From positions 24,361,193-24,425,192 of the forward strand of contig NC_031770.1 of assembly GCF_001522545.3 (NCBI RefSeq): a stretch of DNA of 64,000 nt, given 5' to 3'. The notes beneath the pieces were generated by a model. The model saw only the letters and a list, made by a program, of their open reading frames with translations, made no database searches and had not been told where the DNA came from. Numbering within the stretch: position 1 is the stretch's first letter; each line of letters opens with the position of its first letter. A program made the translations under genes and the position numbers. Shown piece after piece: positions 38,170 to 51,871 of the stretch. The DNA is from Parus major (Eukaryota > Chordata > Aves > Passeriformes > Paridae).

Positions 38170-41100
38170 CAACAAACATATGGTTTCCTAGTGGAACCAT
38201 ACCCCCAGTACAGTACTGCTTCTACCCTGCAGTTGGCCCATACCAGAAGTTTTTTCCTCAAGAATGTCTCCTTCCTTCAGCACCTAGCTCCTGATGACTC
38301 AAAAGAGCAAACTGCCTTCCATTTCTGTGAAGATATTTTTTATCCCCAACACTGGACAATGCAGGTTGACTTGCTTTATGCAAATACAGCCTCCAGAAAA
38401 TAACTTTCTAAATCAGGCTTTTTCTGAAAGAGAAAAACAATCTGAGCAGGTTCTTAAAAAGAAAGAGAAGAGTTACATATATACTTACATATATTTATCT
38501 GTTCAGTGGAGGGGGTGGGATATGGTAGTGGTTGTAATTTACCAAATTCTTATTTAAGCGACTTGGAGTCTCCTAGCATTTAACTCAGTCATGCATGTGT
38601 TAACTAGAATGTATGAGGCCTGAGTTTTTGTGAACTGTTGTATTTCTGTCATCTGAAAGCTAAACACTACATTAAGAAAGTCAAAATTGTGGCTTTATCC
38701 TCAAAATGACAGCAGAAAGAAAAATATTTGTACTTTTTCCCGTCTAAGGAGAGGATTGGAAGGGAGAAGTTCTCTCAAGACACTCCTTTATTCTCTTGAC
38801 AGCAAGAGCTGTACTGTTGAGGCTGCCTCCAGTCACATGTTACTAATACACCAGCTTCTCCTGTCTGAAGCCCACGCTGCAAATATTGTTTTTCCCAGAA
38901 ATCACAATGTTCGTTGGCCTTATTTTGTGAACACCAGACTCCCTCTGCTCCATAACCCAGAAAAATCTCAGGTTACTGTTGTTCAAAGCTCAGAAGCTAT
39001 ACAGCAGGGTTGTCAAAGTTGGGATTTGTCTAGAGTTAGCAAACCAGAGCCAAAGTCTTCCTCCAGCTGCACCATATAGTTCTGATACGCCCTCCGTTGT
39101 CATGGAGGTTATTTTGTAGATCAGAAAAAACAATCATCTCAATAACCTCCACTGATCTTTTTTTCTGTCCAACAACTGAATCTGAGACTTCTGGGGCCAA
39201 TTACATCTTCCTAAAAATGCAGTCTGGATTCAGACAAACTGTTTTCTCTGACACTGATTTTCATGATTTTTAAAAAGTAGGAAAACATCTATACAAATAA
39301 ACTCATTTCTCTCTTTCAAACCTTACCTTGAAATACTCATTTTCTGCAACACCCACTTGCAATCTTAACTGATGGCTTAGGCTGTGCTGATCCATAGTGC
39401 TCTGTTGGTACTCCTGCCTCTTATCTGTGTTCATCTCCTGACTCCTTTTGTATGTTCAGACTGTGAGTTCTTTAGTACAGAGATTGCTTTTACATTTTTT
39501 CTCTGTTTGGACAGGGACTAGCACCATCAATGTAAGCACTAAGCTGATTAAAAGCAGCAACAGTTTTGCTTTGTTTATGAATGGCTGGTCTTTTCATGAT
39601 ATGTTGAAGTTCATTGTGTGCAGATAGGAAGAATATTATTTGTACAATAGACATTAAACATCAATCTGAATTTTAATCTCCAATGCTCAAAATCAGAAAT
39701 TTGATCTCTTGCTAAAATTTGGGACACCTTAAGAACAATCTTCTTTAAATGCTTTTGACCTAGGGTAAGTCATAAATACCACTTCCAAACAGATAATTTC
39801 CATTTCTCTTTTTTCAGCTTCTCCTGTCTGGAAAGAAGTATTGATCTTGAAAGATTCAGGGACCCCAAACATGGGCCAGATTCTGTTCTCTTTGGCAGGT
39901 CTGTAACCATAGCAAGTCCACTGACCCCAGCTGAGCCCTGGGAGGACATAACAGCATTGAACACTTCTGTTGGTGCCATGTTTTGCTATATTCTCACCTC
40001 TCTCCACAACCTCCTTAAAACACAAGAAAAAACAGAATACCTGGCAGTGTCTGAGCACCATGAACAGCAGGTGCTTCCATCAGCTCCCTCACATTTCCAA
40101 GGGGCTGTCCGCAGGAATGGCACAGCAGCTCCAACACTGGGCCTGTCTGATTTGGCAAAGTTGCCTGAGCTAGACTCCCTGCTGCCTTACTTATTTTCAT
40201 GGTGCAAGAATATGAGTTACTGTGGTAAAACTTTCCACTGAGTGGGAGATTCCCAAGCTGGGTCTTACTAGGTTTTCTTTTCTTGATAGCAGGACCTGGG
40301 TGCAGTTTACACAGACTGGATGATGGGCTCCCACATTGAAACCAGTCAGCCAGTTTGCACAAGTCTCTCCTTCTAAAATATGTGTAATTTACTTGAGCTG
40401 ATAGAAAGGATAAGAATCAACTGTCTGTTTCCCAGTTAATAAAAAACATACAATGAGAGCAGAACTCTGCCAGCATATCTTGTTTACCCAAAAATGTTTG
40501 GCATTAAATGTGAAATCGGAAATGAACTCATTATCTGATTATTTTCATTTTGAAGAATTAACTGCTTTGGGGGAAAGGCTTGTCTTAAACAGTCCCCTCG
40601 TATGGATGACTAATTGCAAGTACATATCTCTGAAGAACACAGCAAATGCTCGTGACTCCCAGGGCAGGACGTAGCACTATCAATTTGGCCAAGAACATTA
40701 GGAGTATCCTCTCACATGGCTTATTTCAAAACAGAAGTAAATATATTTAAGCTAGCAGCATCATGCCCAAGCAGGTGAGAAGAGTTTCAAAAGAGGCCAT
40801 GCTCTGAAATTCTTATCCAGGAAATACAGATAAGAAGTGCTTAACAATTACTTGTAGTGGATTTGCCCTTTCCCTGCCAAAAATAAAACTATGTACCAGT
40901 ATGGATAGTTATAACTTCTAAGAGGTAAAATTATGTTGTAAACAAGTTCTCTCAGTAACACAAATGAACATATCTCAGTAAAAATTGAGAAAATGAAATC
41001 AAATACCCATTCAGGGCTAATAATATTTTGGGAAAACTTCCCAATTTTAGGGCAAAACCCAGGTTACTATGGATTAAGAGAACTGAGTTCAAGGCAGTGC

Positions 41101-43854
41101 ATTAGGCTACATCCCCTTGTTTGTCTCCTGCTGTTTCTTTGATTCATTCTCATTTGTTTGATCTCAGCATTCAGTGTTTTCTGGTTAGCCCTCTCTGTAG
41201 CTGGTTCAACAGCTGCTGCTTCTTCTAGGGTTGCTGAGTGCTTCCTCTGTACTCAAAATCTGTACTTTTTTTTCTTACTAAGGACTGGAGTGAATCTTAG
41301 AAAGGGTACTGTGGAGCCCTCCACTGTCTGTCAGCACAGTGCAAGTTAAACAAGCATGTGTTCCCCATTGAACATTTGGCTCTTCTTTCCTTATTCCAAC
41401 TGAAATATTCCCATCCTCGCATGCCCTGAGAACCTATCTGCAATAGCACCATGTGAATATCTTAAACTTTCCATTCTTCTTAGCTAAATCTGACTTTTCT
41501 TTCTTTTTTCTTTTTTTTTCTAACTAAACAAACCAGAGGCAAAACTAGAGGAAAGCAGCAAAAGTGCCGAGATGTTTCTGGGCTGCCCAGCAAGCCAACA
41601 CATTCCTTCACAGGCTTCATGCAGCCCATGGACTGTGTGTAGTGCTGTCAGGGACAGCCCTGGTGTCTTCCCTTCAACTCAGCCAGTACAGAAAGTAGGT
41701 ATCCAGCAATTAGTCAGTGGAATCGCTACACACTTGGTTCCTATCACTCAGGTCAGATCCAGTTATGAGTGAGAAGTTACCCTGTCTGGGACACCAAAAT
41801 GCTACAAGTCCTGTTTGTGATTCATTCTTAGTCTATATTCTTCATTACTTGAAGTGGAAAGGGAGATACCAACTCTCCAGAGCACTCCATTAAACTTCCT
41901 GAAGAATTTTAAAGGACAGATCCATCAACTGCAATACTCACTCTCTGTGATCACGACACAGGAAAGTTCACAAATATAGGTAGAATTCTAGAGGACAAAT
42001 AATGTATCATTGCAGATAAAGACGACAAAACAACCTTAAGGAAAAGAAACTAACTCTGGAAACATTACATTCCCACCAGGAAAGACACACATTTCCAGCC
42101 TAATGCTGATTTTACAATTTTCATGTACTCTTGTTCCTTTTTCACGTAGTAGTGCATACTCCAGTGCCTGCCTCCTTCTCTCCAGCTGGTCTAAGGCAGC
42201 AAAGGGTCACTGTTATCTTTCAATTCCTGGAGGCTCCCTGCTCTGGCAACTTCCTGAGCAGCTCTGTCTTGCTCTAGAAGTTGGAGAAATATTCCTTAGT
42301 TGAACTGTTAAACTTTCATTTCCTATCTGATCTTGTATTAGCATGAGCAGATCTTTAAAGTCTATTTTGGTGTTTGATCTCTTTTTCTTTAAATCTCTGA
42401 AAGATCCTACTTTGGACTGAACGCTAGATATGATCATTAACTTGATGAGTTCTTTGGTACAGCAAATGAAAGCTTTTTAAAACAAAGAATTTGAGATTTT
42501 CTTTCCTTAAACTGTAGAAGGCAATTAACAGGGAAGTGTAAACAGCAAATGTGAACACAACAGAAAAGGCTGTTTAACTCTTTTATTCCAAATGAAATGG
42601 AAAAGAGGAAGAGTAATAACTATCTTAAAGGAATTTGTCACGTGTTGTTTGTACTTATCTTTCACATCTTGTTCTTTCACAGCCTATTAGATACTGGAAG
42701 AGAAGCTGCCTTCTTCAACTTCCTGCAGTAATTCAGACCAAACCGTGTCACCCATAGCTGTATTTTTATCTCCTTGAACACTGAAGTTTTCACTGGTTTG
42801 AATGTTTGGTAGGTTTCTTAATTGTTCTTAGTATGACTTCTAAAACAATTTCTAAAAAGTTGAAAGTCATATCTGTCCCCCCACATTACCAGAAAACATA
42901 CAATGGTACTGGTTTCCTTCACTTTTGATGTTGCTGTTACTGACAGCTTTCATCACCTCTAATAGTCTAAGGACTTATCTCATTAAAGAAATGCAATCAG
43001 AATATAATGACAATCATGTCATCTCCATCACCATAGCTGGTTTAAAAAAGCAGCCTGTTGATCAATATTCATGCACAGAGAAGAGCAAATGTACCCTAAA
43101 CTTTTCCTGGACACAATGCAAACTGGAGTGTTCCTAGAGCTTTTGAATTTTAAATTGTTTCTCTCAAATTAATTTGCTTTAATCCAATTTTGTATTGAGA
43201 CTGCTACATTGAGGTGGTCCTGTCCCCTGTTCCCTTCACCCATGGAGAACCTGCAGCTGAAGACCCAGTGTGGCTTTGGTTGGCATTGATGAGAGGCCCT
43301 TGGTGACTTCAATCCTCAGCAAAGCAGTTGATTTATTTCTAACACACTGTACTGTGTCACGTAGGCACATGCAGCGTGAGGCCATTTCCTTCCCCTGCCT
43401 AACCCTGGAGCTGAATGGGTGGGGATGTAAACAGCAGGTGGGAGGAGGCTGTGATCCCCCTGAGGAGTAGCTGCTCGATTAGTCCTGCAGCAGCTGCCAT
43501 AAAAGACACTCACATACACAGCCAGCCATGGGGAACTGGGGACTCACTCACTGATGGTTTTAGTTATACTGAAAAAACTTAGTTTGAAATGTTGAATGAC
43601 TCAAAACCAAACTGGTCTGTCTACTGTAGGTGTATATTTTCATCTGTAAGTTTTGTACATCTCTGCAGGGGCTTTGGCTTGTCCTAAGTGGTAATGCTGA
43701 CAATATATTCTGTTTCAAAGAAGCTGGAGTCATTGAGAAAAGCTACCTTCCTTTGCTACTTCATAGTTAAAAGTTCTGAATCACAATGTTTCTCTGTCAA
43801 AGCAGTTTCCCTCTTACCAAAAAGCTGGGTCATCAGAAATACAGACACCTATAT

Positions 43855-43887
43855 AACAAAACAAAATAAAACAAAACAAAACAAAAA
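43855..43887 (+). repeat. (AAAAC)n microsatellite
   Basis: Five-base AAAAC units with one ATAAA-type interruption, ending in an A-run before 'tccattg'. A simple repeat with no gene content. Confidence 0.9.
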
Positions 43888-43984
43888 ATCCATTGAAGGC
43901 AGTAGGAATCCAACTTTTAGCATGAAAGCACTTTCACTTTGGTGCTTAGGTCTGCATCCCAACCTCATTTTCTTTCTTTTACAG

Positions 43985-44018
43985 GGCACAAGAAGCATGC
44001 TCTCCACGTGGATGCCTG
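43985..44018 (+). other. Candidate short exon
   Basis: 'tttctttcttttacag' ends at 43984, a good acceptor, and 'gcctg|gtcagt' gives a plausible but weaker donor at 44019. The 34-nt interval holds 'cacaagaagcatgctctcc'. No homology is recognised. Confidence 0.12.
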
Positions 44019-45194
44019 GTCAGTAACAACTGGAACTGTTGGCATCACAGCCTGAATAACAGAGCAGATCTAGTGGATCAATAAGTTGCACATCTACTGC
44101 TTTTCCTGTCTGTCTTCAAGGAGTCATGAAGTGGTGGGAGAGGAGTTTTCAGTCCTCTCTCTTACAGGCTGATCTCTTTGTTGCCCCGCAGTGTTGTTCT
44201 TCATGAAGCTTTGTTCTCAAATATTTGATTTTGCTTTCCTGATAAAAATATGGTCAAGAGAATCATCTGTTAGCACCTGGCATAGTCAGTGGACAGATTC
44301 TAAATATCCTAGAGTGGTTTTGTTTGCCAAATTTTTGGGCTAGGGAGAATTGTATGAGTCAGCTTTTCCATCAATATAATTTGCCACATCTTCTGGAACT
44401 GCTCAGTGAGTTTGGGTACATGGGTTGGTTTCCACACTGCTCCTATTGTTTTTCAGGTTTTCTCTGATTCTTTACTCATAACTGAATGCCACATGCCTAG
44501 CAAACAGGGAGAAGACATCGAACCAAAGATCAGGCGCACAGGACATCTCTCATAAGATTTTTCAGGTTTTTTCTGCTGACTTTTTCCCTGTCGAGTGGCA
44601 CTCAAATGTGCCATTGAGGTTTTTTGCACATATTCTCTGTTCTTAGTTAACCAGCTCCTTAGGGAGTCAGTTTTATTCAAAATACAAAGCAGACACTACT
44701 ATGACAGCCAAATATATTGTCTCAGAGAAGTAGCAAATAAATAGATCCCATTTGTCTTCAGGTTAATATGGAAGATGAGGATATGTAGCAGAAAACACAT
44801 CAAGTCCTATTGCAAGCTCTTGGGAAAGTTATGTTATATTAACCCAATTCCATCTGCAGCTCTGGAACTTGAGAGCAGCAGCAGAAATGGCAAAGCAGCT
44901 TCCAGCTGAGTAAGCACACATTTTATATAGCAGCTTGTTTTAATAAAGCATTGTTCTCTCCTATATTGAGGGTCTTAGGGCTGTAAGCAGCAAAAAATCA
45001 AAAGAGTCTGTGGAAAGTTTAAGACTCAAGAAGAACAATCATATTTATTACTGTCAGAATTTACCAACAATGTTTGCAAAGGCACTTAAAATGGAAATCT
45101 GCATGTCTCATGCTGAAGCATCACAAATGAAACAAAATACCAAGCAACTTTTCAGTCTGACTAGGACATCTGCTAATTCTACCTCCTAGTCCTC

Positions 45195-45230
45195 CTATTT
45201 AATACTATCTCTGAGGATAGTATTAAATAG
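45195..45230. repeat. Perfect 15-bp inverted repeat, 6-nt loop
   Basis: The left arm 45195-45209 (ctatttaatactatc) is the exact reverse complement of 45216-45230, with loop 'tctgag'. The arms are AT-rich. No terminal-repeat element or target-site duplication is evident around it. Confidence 0.95.
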
Positions 45231-45997
45231 TGAATGAGTTGAATTTTAGTCTGCTGCTGAGGTGCAAGGTTAAGAACATATGAAAAAGATTTAAGTATTA
45301 TTAAGAGAAATTACAATACACATAATTTCTTTTGTATTTCTCAAGAAACCTTAAAGACATTTAAAAAGAACTTCAAAAATCTTCTGGAAATATCCACATG
45401 CAAGGAAGATTGAAACCACATGAGATGTGGGCATTGACAAGGTCAAGGACACCTTCTGAAAGCATGTAATGTAAAAAGGATATTCTCATTAGCCTTGACA
45501 AGACAAAGTGCATCAGATAAATTCACAAAAGCAAGTCCTATCAGTGGCATTCGTGTTGCATAGATGACATCTGTCATAAACAGTTCAGTTTTGTGAAAGG
45601 CTTGTTTTATGAAGCTTTAGTATTAGACCAGATGACAACAGGTTCCAGCCTAGGTGGCTGTGGTGACTCAGACACATTTACAAAATTGACCTAGTCTGTA
45701 CATCACATGTCCATTTTTCCATTCTCCATATCATTGTGCTACAGGACATAAGAGGTTGATACCCTCAGCTCCTTCCAGTCCCATCCAGTCTGAATTTAGA
45801 GCTGCCCTAGAACTGGTTTCTTGTTTCCAAGATACACCATCTTTTCATTCTATCTGTACTTTTTTTAAATAGCAAAAGGTTTTCCCCACGCTTTGCACGG
45901 ATTTTTGTACATTGGTAATTCTTAACATTTCTAAGCCTATCTGCCACTTTTTTCCCCTGAGTGAACTCCTGAAATGACAGCATGACTATTCTGCAGA

Positions 45998-46200
45998 GAA
46001 GCCACACGGAGCTGCACGATGCTGATTAGAGGAGGCCCTCCCACCCAAGCGCCGTCTTTGGCAAGGCGCTGCAGCCCGCTCTGTCTCGTAATGACTGTTC
46101 TCTCATTGCTGCCTCAAAGCACTCATGTTCCCAGGTCAGGCATGAAAGTGAACGACTAGCATTTCTTCTGCAGGGTAGATGCAATGCTAGAACTGCGTGA
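45998..46200. promoter_or_regulatory. Small CpG-dense block
   Basis: Seven CpG fall between about 46006 and 46087, including 'aagcgccgtc' and 'aaggcgctgc', with two more by 46196. The minus-strand open frame at 46026-46382 (118 codons) overlaps it but resembles no family I know. Regulatory function is a guess from CpG retention. Confidence 0.25.
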
Positions 46201-48665
46201 ATAGTACCTTGTAGCCACCCTAGCCCAATGAGGGGCCTCCTGACAGATTTTCTGGACAGAAGAGGGTTGGGTCTGGCTGATAATTTGGGAAAAAGATGAG
46301 AGGGGAAACCCCCAGCACAGCAGGAACTGAAGTTAGTGAAACAATAGCTGGAACTCTGACTCATTGCTGAAGCAATGTCCAAACATGAGCATCAGAGGAC
46401 ATGTTGTACTGCAGAAAGAGCCAGCTTCTGTATAAGCTGCACACCAGGAGACCTAAAAAATTCTTAATTTTGAAAAAGTTAAAAATCCCTCTAGACATTT
46501 TTCAAGAGTGAGATCATTATTCCCCAGGTGGTTTTAGATTTGGTAAATACATTTTGCCAGACTCCAGCAATTTAAACTGTGTTTTAGCCCGTTCTTTGCT
46601 TTTCTGTTTCCTACAATGGTAGAATACTGCACCATGAGCAGTATTAACAAGTCTCTGTATTCACTTACCATACAGTTAGTAAATGAGTGCTTTAAAAGTA
46701 TTTCCTGACTTAAGCTATATGCAGAAAGCTATTTCATGCAGAAAGTTTGAAAAGTCTGCTGAGTTCAAGAGCTCTTGGATTTGTTGAAATGCCATAAAGG
46801 AATGCTCTGTTTGGGGCAAGCAGACAGTCTAATCATGTGCGTAGTATGATCACAAAGCCAGGAGGAAAACAGAAAAAAGTGAGCTCACCTGTTTGCCTAA
46901 GGCAAACCTTTTTGTTTCTTAATCCAGCTCTTGCTCTCACTACCTGAATGAAATCATACTTGGAGGAAGCTTGTCCTTTGGGTCAGAGATGCAATCACAA
47001 GACTGCCTTTTCTCTTTTGCCACCAGTATTGCATTTCAGGAGTTGATGAAATAATTCCTGCATAAGGTAAACAGGACTCAGTTCAGCTGAATAGAACAGA
47101 TTTACCCAAGATTTCAAGAGAACACTAAGAAATGCAGAAAAGTTTAGGCAACAAGCTCAGTTTCAGAGGAAGATATTCACTGCAGATTCTTAAGAATGAA
47201 AACATCAGCTGAGTCAAACTATTTCAAAGCCAGAATATTTTATATATGATCAGCTTAATAAATGGAAAAATGTGTAAATCTGCTCCTTCCAGAGCATTAT
47301 AAAATGGCATTACATAGGAGATTGATTTCCAGAGCTCCCAGGAGTATGCACTCTTTTCCTGATGCACATGTCTAAGCACCATTAACACAGTTACCAGGGG
47401 GACAATATACATGTCAGTATAAAATACATGATCAGAACCTTCTGAATTACAACTCCCTAATTAGTGTCCCTGTGTCAATTATCCCATTCAGGATGTCAAA
47501 TATTTCATGAGGATTAAATTTCAAAATACACAGTCTGTCTGATATATAAAATCCCAAAAGGCTGCTCAAACATATATCAATGTTATTGTATCACATACAG
47601 CAGGTGAAAGATTAAACTGTCTGCCACACAGATCTACAATTTTAAAGCTACCATGCTTTTGATACCATTTAATTCGGCTCTGCAGCTTCATCCATATACT
47701 TCTACTTTTGGGGATACACACTGTGCCAAACAGGAGGAAAAAAAATTTAAAAGGATTCAGGTTTTCAGTCAACATTTTCTCTTCCAAAATAGTGCCAGCA
47801 TTGTAATTCAATACCCAAACTGAACCTCTCTGACCCCTCAATCCAAAAAGAAAGGGCAGGGCAGAGAAGGAGAGGAAGAAGAAAAAGGGGCTCTACAATG
47901 CCAACGTCTGAGAAATCTTTGCTTCTTCGCATTCTCTTTGCTGCCAGGAATGCATGCAGCTGGGACATGAGCATATCCAGTTAGAAACATTTAGGCTTTC
48001 AGATTAAATCAAACTTCCTCTAAGAAATCTGGTAACACATTAATATTCAAGTTTTAAAACAAACTTGGACTCCGTCTATTAGAGGAAGTAGATCTCTGGG
48101 TGAGCAAAATAACACTGGGCTGATTCTACAGGACAGAGGAAAAATTAAATTAAAATCTCTCTATAGTCCTCAAACTGAAGTGTTTTCAGAATGAAGATGA
48201 ACTGGTGAATTAAGACCTCAAATATTTTACACCAGGGACAGTTCTAATGCCTCAAAATTTGAAATTTTTTAAAGTTTAATGTTTGGTTTAACTTGTTAAC
48301 CTTTCCCTGTCACTTTTCCACAGATGTCTCGATCAAAATGTGGTTACATAAAAACACTCTAATGAGCAAATTTACTGACTGAAACTAGAACAAAGAATCC
48401 TAATTGACTATTCAAGCAAATGCACAGAAAGCAGAGGTTATAATTGTAAATATTGTGTCAGAAACTCAGCCCTCACAATGACACTCATCAATTTGAGATA
48501 GAAGCAAGTACCCGCAAGTCTAATCTGCTCATTGTCACTAGAGAACACAATAGACTACTCTTGGACAAGCAACAACTCAAATATTAGTTCCAGAAATAAT
48601 TAAGGAAATAATTTAAAATATCAAAGGAAAGAGAATTATGTTTGGCTACCAAGAGGAAAAATACA

Positions 48666-48710
48666 GCAAAGAAGTTGTCTATTGCAAAGAAGTTTTCTAT
48701 GACAAAGAAA
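48666..48710 (+). repeat. Short imperfect tandem repeat, period 18-19
   Basis: The motif 'caaagaag' or 'caaagaaa' followed by 'ttntctat'-like sequence occurs at 48666, 48684 and 48702. The units differ at several bases. It is a small minisatellite-like patch that gives a repeated Asn-Phe-Phe-Ala-Ile pattern in one minus-strand frame by composition alone. Confidence 0.75.
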
Positions 48711-51700
48711 TATCCAGTCCCAGTCAAGGGTTTCTTGTACTCCATTTGTGCTGCAATAGCATATTGAGACATGCAAAGATAAGAGATTAGAAAGAACCAA
48801 ATGTTGTGAAAATTCAATGTTCTAAATTGTAGCAGCTTTTAAGATCTCAGGCCTTTTCTATTAGAAGAGGTGAAATTAAAAAAAAAAAAAGAAAAAAAAA
48901 AGTAAATGAAACCAGAATGCCTCAAAATGCCTGGAAGAGCTTTATGAATCCATGAACTAATTTACCAAGCAATTTCAAGGATATGTCAAAATCCTGGGGT
49001 AAAGCTCCTGCCCTCAGATCTCTCTCTGTAAGCAGGAAGTTCCTTTATCCCACCCCTGTGGGAGCTGTGAACCACTGAAGACAAGGACCCTTATTAGACA
49101 CACACAGAGCAAAAAGTGCAGTGTGGTTCCTCCCTGTGCTCTCATCTCAAAGCAGACCCTGAACACAATTCCAGCAGAAATAATACCAACAACTAGTGAC
49201 AGACAAGTACTTTCTCTTTAAAATGTATCCCTTTTCCAAATTACATTTTTCATACATCTGCTGTTTCATACCAACTCTATTAATGAAGGCAGACATCATT
49301 TTCATCCTGTATTATCCTTTGCAGCAATGCCCAAATTCACCAGCTCATCAGTGTGTACTATGCTTTAATAAGACAGGGTCAACCTAATTTCCTCCTCCTA
49401 GTGCACTCTCCCCACAACTTCTTCACGTGTTTCAGCTTTACTTTGAAGTGACTTCCTTGCCTGGCATGCTAAAATCCAGAAACAGAGTGCCTATCATTAT
49501 GACTGCAGTTCATGCCCTGACTAGTCACAGCAGAAGGAGAATTAGACTATAATCTCCTAAACAATGTAGAATCTGTAAATCAAAATCAACCAGCTCTTTT
49601 TGGCATGTAGATCAATGAACTCATGTGGGGGTATGAAAATCCAAGAAACTCTTCTAAGGTAAAGTCATCCTCAGTGTATGAATTTGTTCAGCTTGGATTT
49701 TTTTCTATCCTCTGCCCCTTTATGCCCTCAAAAGAAGATTTCGGAAAACAGTTTTTATTGCATCCTGGAAAAAAGCAGCTTCTGCTGGATCAGGGGACAA
49801 AACAGGCACACACAAGTTTAGAATACAAGCAGTACAGAGAATCAAAACAACCTACCTTCAGTGCTACCCCACCTGACAGTAAGGATGTTTGCATTTCTTT
49901 GCTCTAAATATAAAAACAAACAATAGTGGCTGTTCTAATCAAAGGAGTATTAACATGTTGCCAAGAAAAGTTACAATGCATTAAAACATTTATACAAACC
50001 CTAGAGTTATTTCACTGAAGAAACACAAACTACCATAGCCATTTACAAAAAAATATTTGGACAGAGTCAGAGGAATGGACATGAACCCGATAAAGTAACA
50101 CACAGATTTTTTGGCATGGAATATTAATTTCCACAGCACAGTGTATGATGGGTTTCTACTTGCAGAAGTGAAGCCCTATCAGGCTGACTGATATGTCATC
50201 ATGCACAGAACTTAACTGGGATAGCCCAAGTCCCACTGACACTTTACAAGTTACTTAGAGCCTTACAGGTGTACAGGGAACTCACTTCCAGTAGCACAAG
50301 GGAGCCTTAATACAATCCTTCAAATAAGTGTCCATAATGACCAAATTTTTCCTTATCCGTCCTAATGAAAAATGTTGAATCAAATGCTTATGGAAAAGAG
50401 ATTTAAAGTAAATCTTTTTCTTTGTAGTCCTCTTTGGTTTCTCAGCTTTGATGTTTGCCAGGTTCCTCAGAGTTTCTGGGTTTTTTCCCTAATGGCTGCA
50501 ATGCTCCAGGAAAGAAGAAGGTGACAGAGGCCGATCTGCTGACCACATACACCCAATATGTGCTTCCTAAGTCTTCCTCTTAGTGACATTTCCAAAATGG
50601 AAAATTAACAACTACCATAAACAAAAGAAAACTCCTCTTTCCACTCAATTTTTCATGCCAAAGTGGACCAGTGTGGAGAGAGGGGGCCTCCAGAGTATCA
50701 GCTTTAGTAAATGGGGACACACAGGATAGCGTGAAACAGTTGGAAGGCCAGGTTTAAACATGTAACCTGAAACACTGGAAACTAGAACTCACAGTGGGTC
50801 TTAGCAACAAAATCAACAATATAGGCAGCACATGACATGTGATCACCAAAGCAGAAGCAAGGTTGCTTAAATATAGCCTCTGTAGGTATTAGAATATTTC
50901 TGAGAAGTACACATCAAGTGCGAGACAGATGCTACTAATAAGTAGAGCTTTAGACATTTATTTTTGTATTTAAATATCCAGCTATATTTATCTGAAAGAC
51001 ATAACCATACCATTCTTGACAGAAAGGTATGCAAGTTACTTACTGCTGTCTAGACAAAAAGATTTAAAACTGGAAAAGATAAAACCTTTGTAAAGGAACA
51101 TGGAAAAGTGCTTTAAGAATCCATGAGAAGGTCAGTATCTCATTTGAGTCCCCAGAGCTCTGGTTTAAAGAGCTTTCTCTGTTGGGGAATTTAGTATATT
51201 CACAATTTCATAAACAGTTTCCTAATGCTTGTTCTTGAACCTAAATTGTTTGGGTTTAGGGGCAGAGGTTAGTAAGTTATGAAAACTCTAGAAAGCTGGG
51301 AAAATCAATCAGTCTTACAGGCAGGAGTGTTGTCTGATGATCATCTGACACTTTTGAAGTTGTGGCCACAGTGTGGTGAACCACTTCAAACTAGGATATA
51401 AAGATATGAATCATGTACAGTGAGTAAGCTGTCCCACTTCCAAATTTCCTGAAAAAAAAAAATCCAGACTACCTGGACACTCACCCTAAGTGTTTGGACA
51501 GCTTTAAATGATCCTGTGATCTCAGTGAAGAAAATGTTCTTGAAATGAGTTACATGTTTCACCTCTATTTATAGCCTAACCATAAACCAGACCTGCTAAA
51601 CAGAGGTTTCCCAATCTCTGCTACAGATATTTGGTACCATGTGGTACATAAAGCTGGAAGGAAGTAGCATACAAAAGAGTTACCACAGACTTCAAGGAGC

Positions 51701-51871
51701 AGAAAGGTATGAAGAATTTCACAAGCTTCCCTAAATATTAAGAAACCAATATTTTTTTTTGGACAGGATAAATATTTATCCACCACTACACCCCTTAAGA
51801 TTTTAATCACCAGCCTAAACAGACTGCAAGCAGTGCTCAACACTTCAGAACATCAAGTCCCTATCAAGAGA

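Larger units (their letters stand above)
38170..51871. other. Non-coding, mostly nothing recognised
   Basis: Unique AT-rich sequence between the first hairpin and the 111-bp array. It holds the second hairpin, one microsatellite, an A-run at 48877-48901 and scattered short open frames on both strands. No recognised repeat family and no gene. Confidence 0.6.

Noticed and set aside
38687..39079. 130-codon plus-strand open frame
   Set aside because: The translation shows no motif, signal peptide or domain I recognise, and nothing around it suggests a gene.
39801..39900. Exon between 'ctcttttttcag' (about 39817) and 'ggcag|gtctgt' (about 39898)
   Set aside because: The donor is weak, stop codons occur in the frames examined and no conservation can be judged; weaker than the three candidates reported.
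46026..46382. 118-codon minus-strand open frame with several cysteines
   Set aside because: Not a known family; the absence of stops is explained by local GC content. The CpG patch within it is reported instead.
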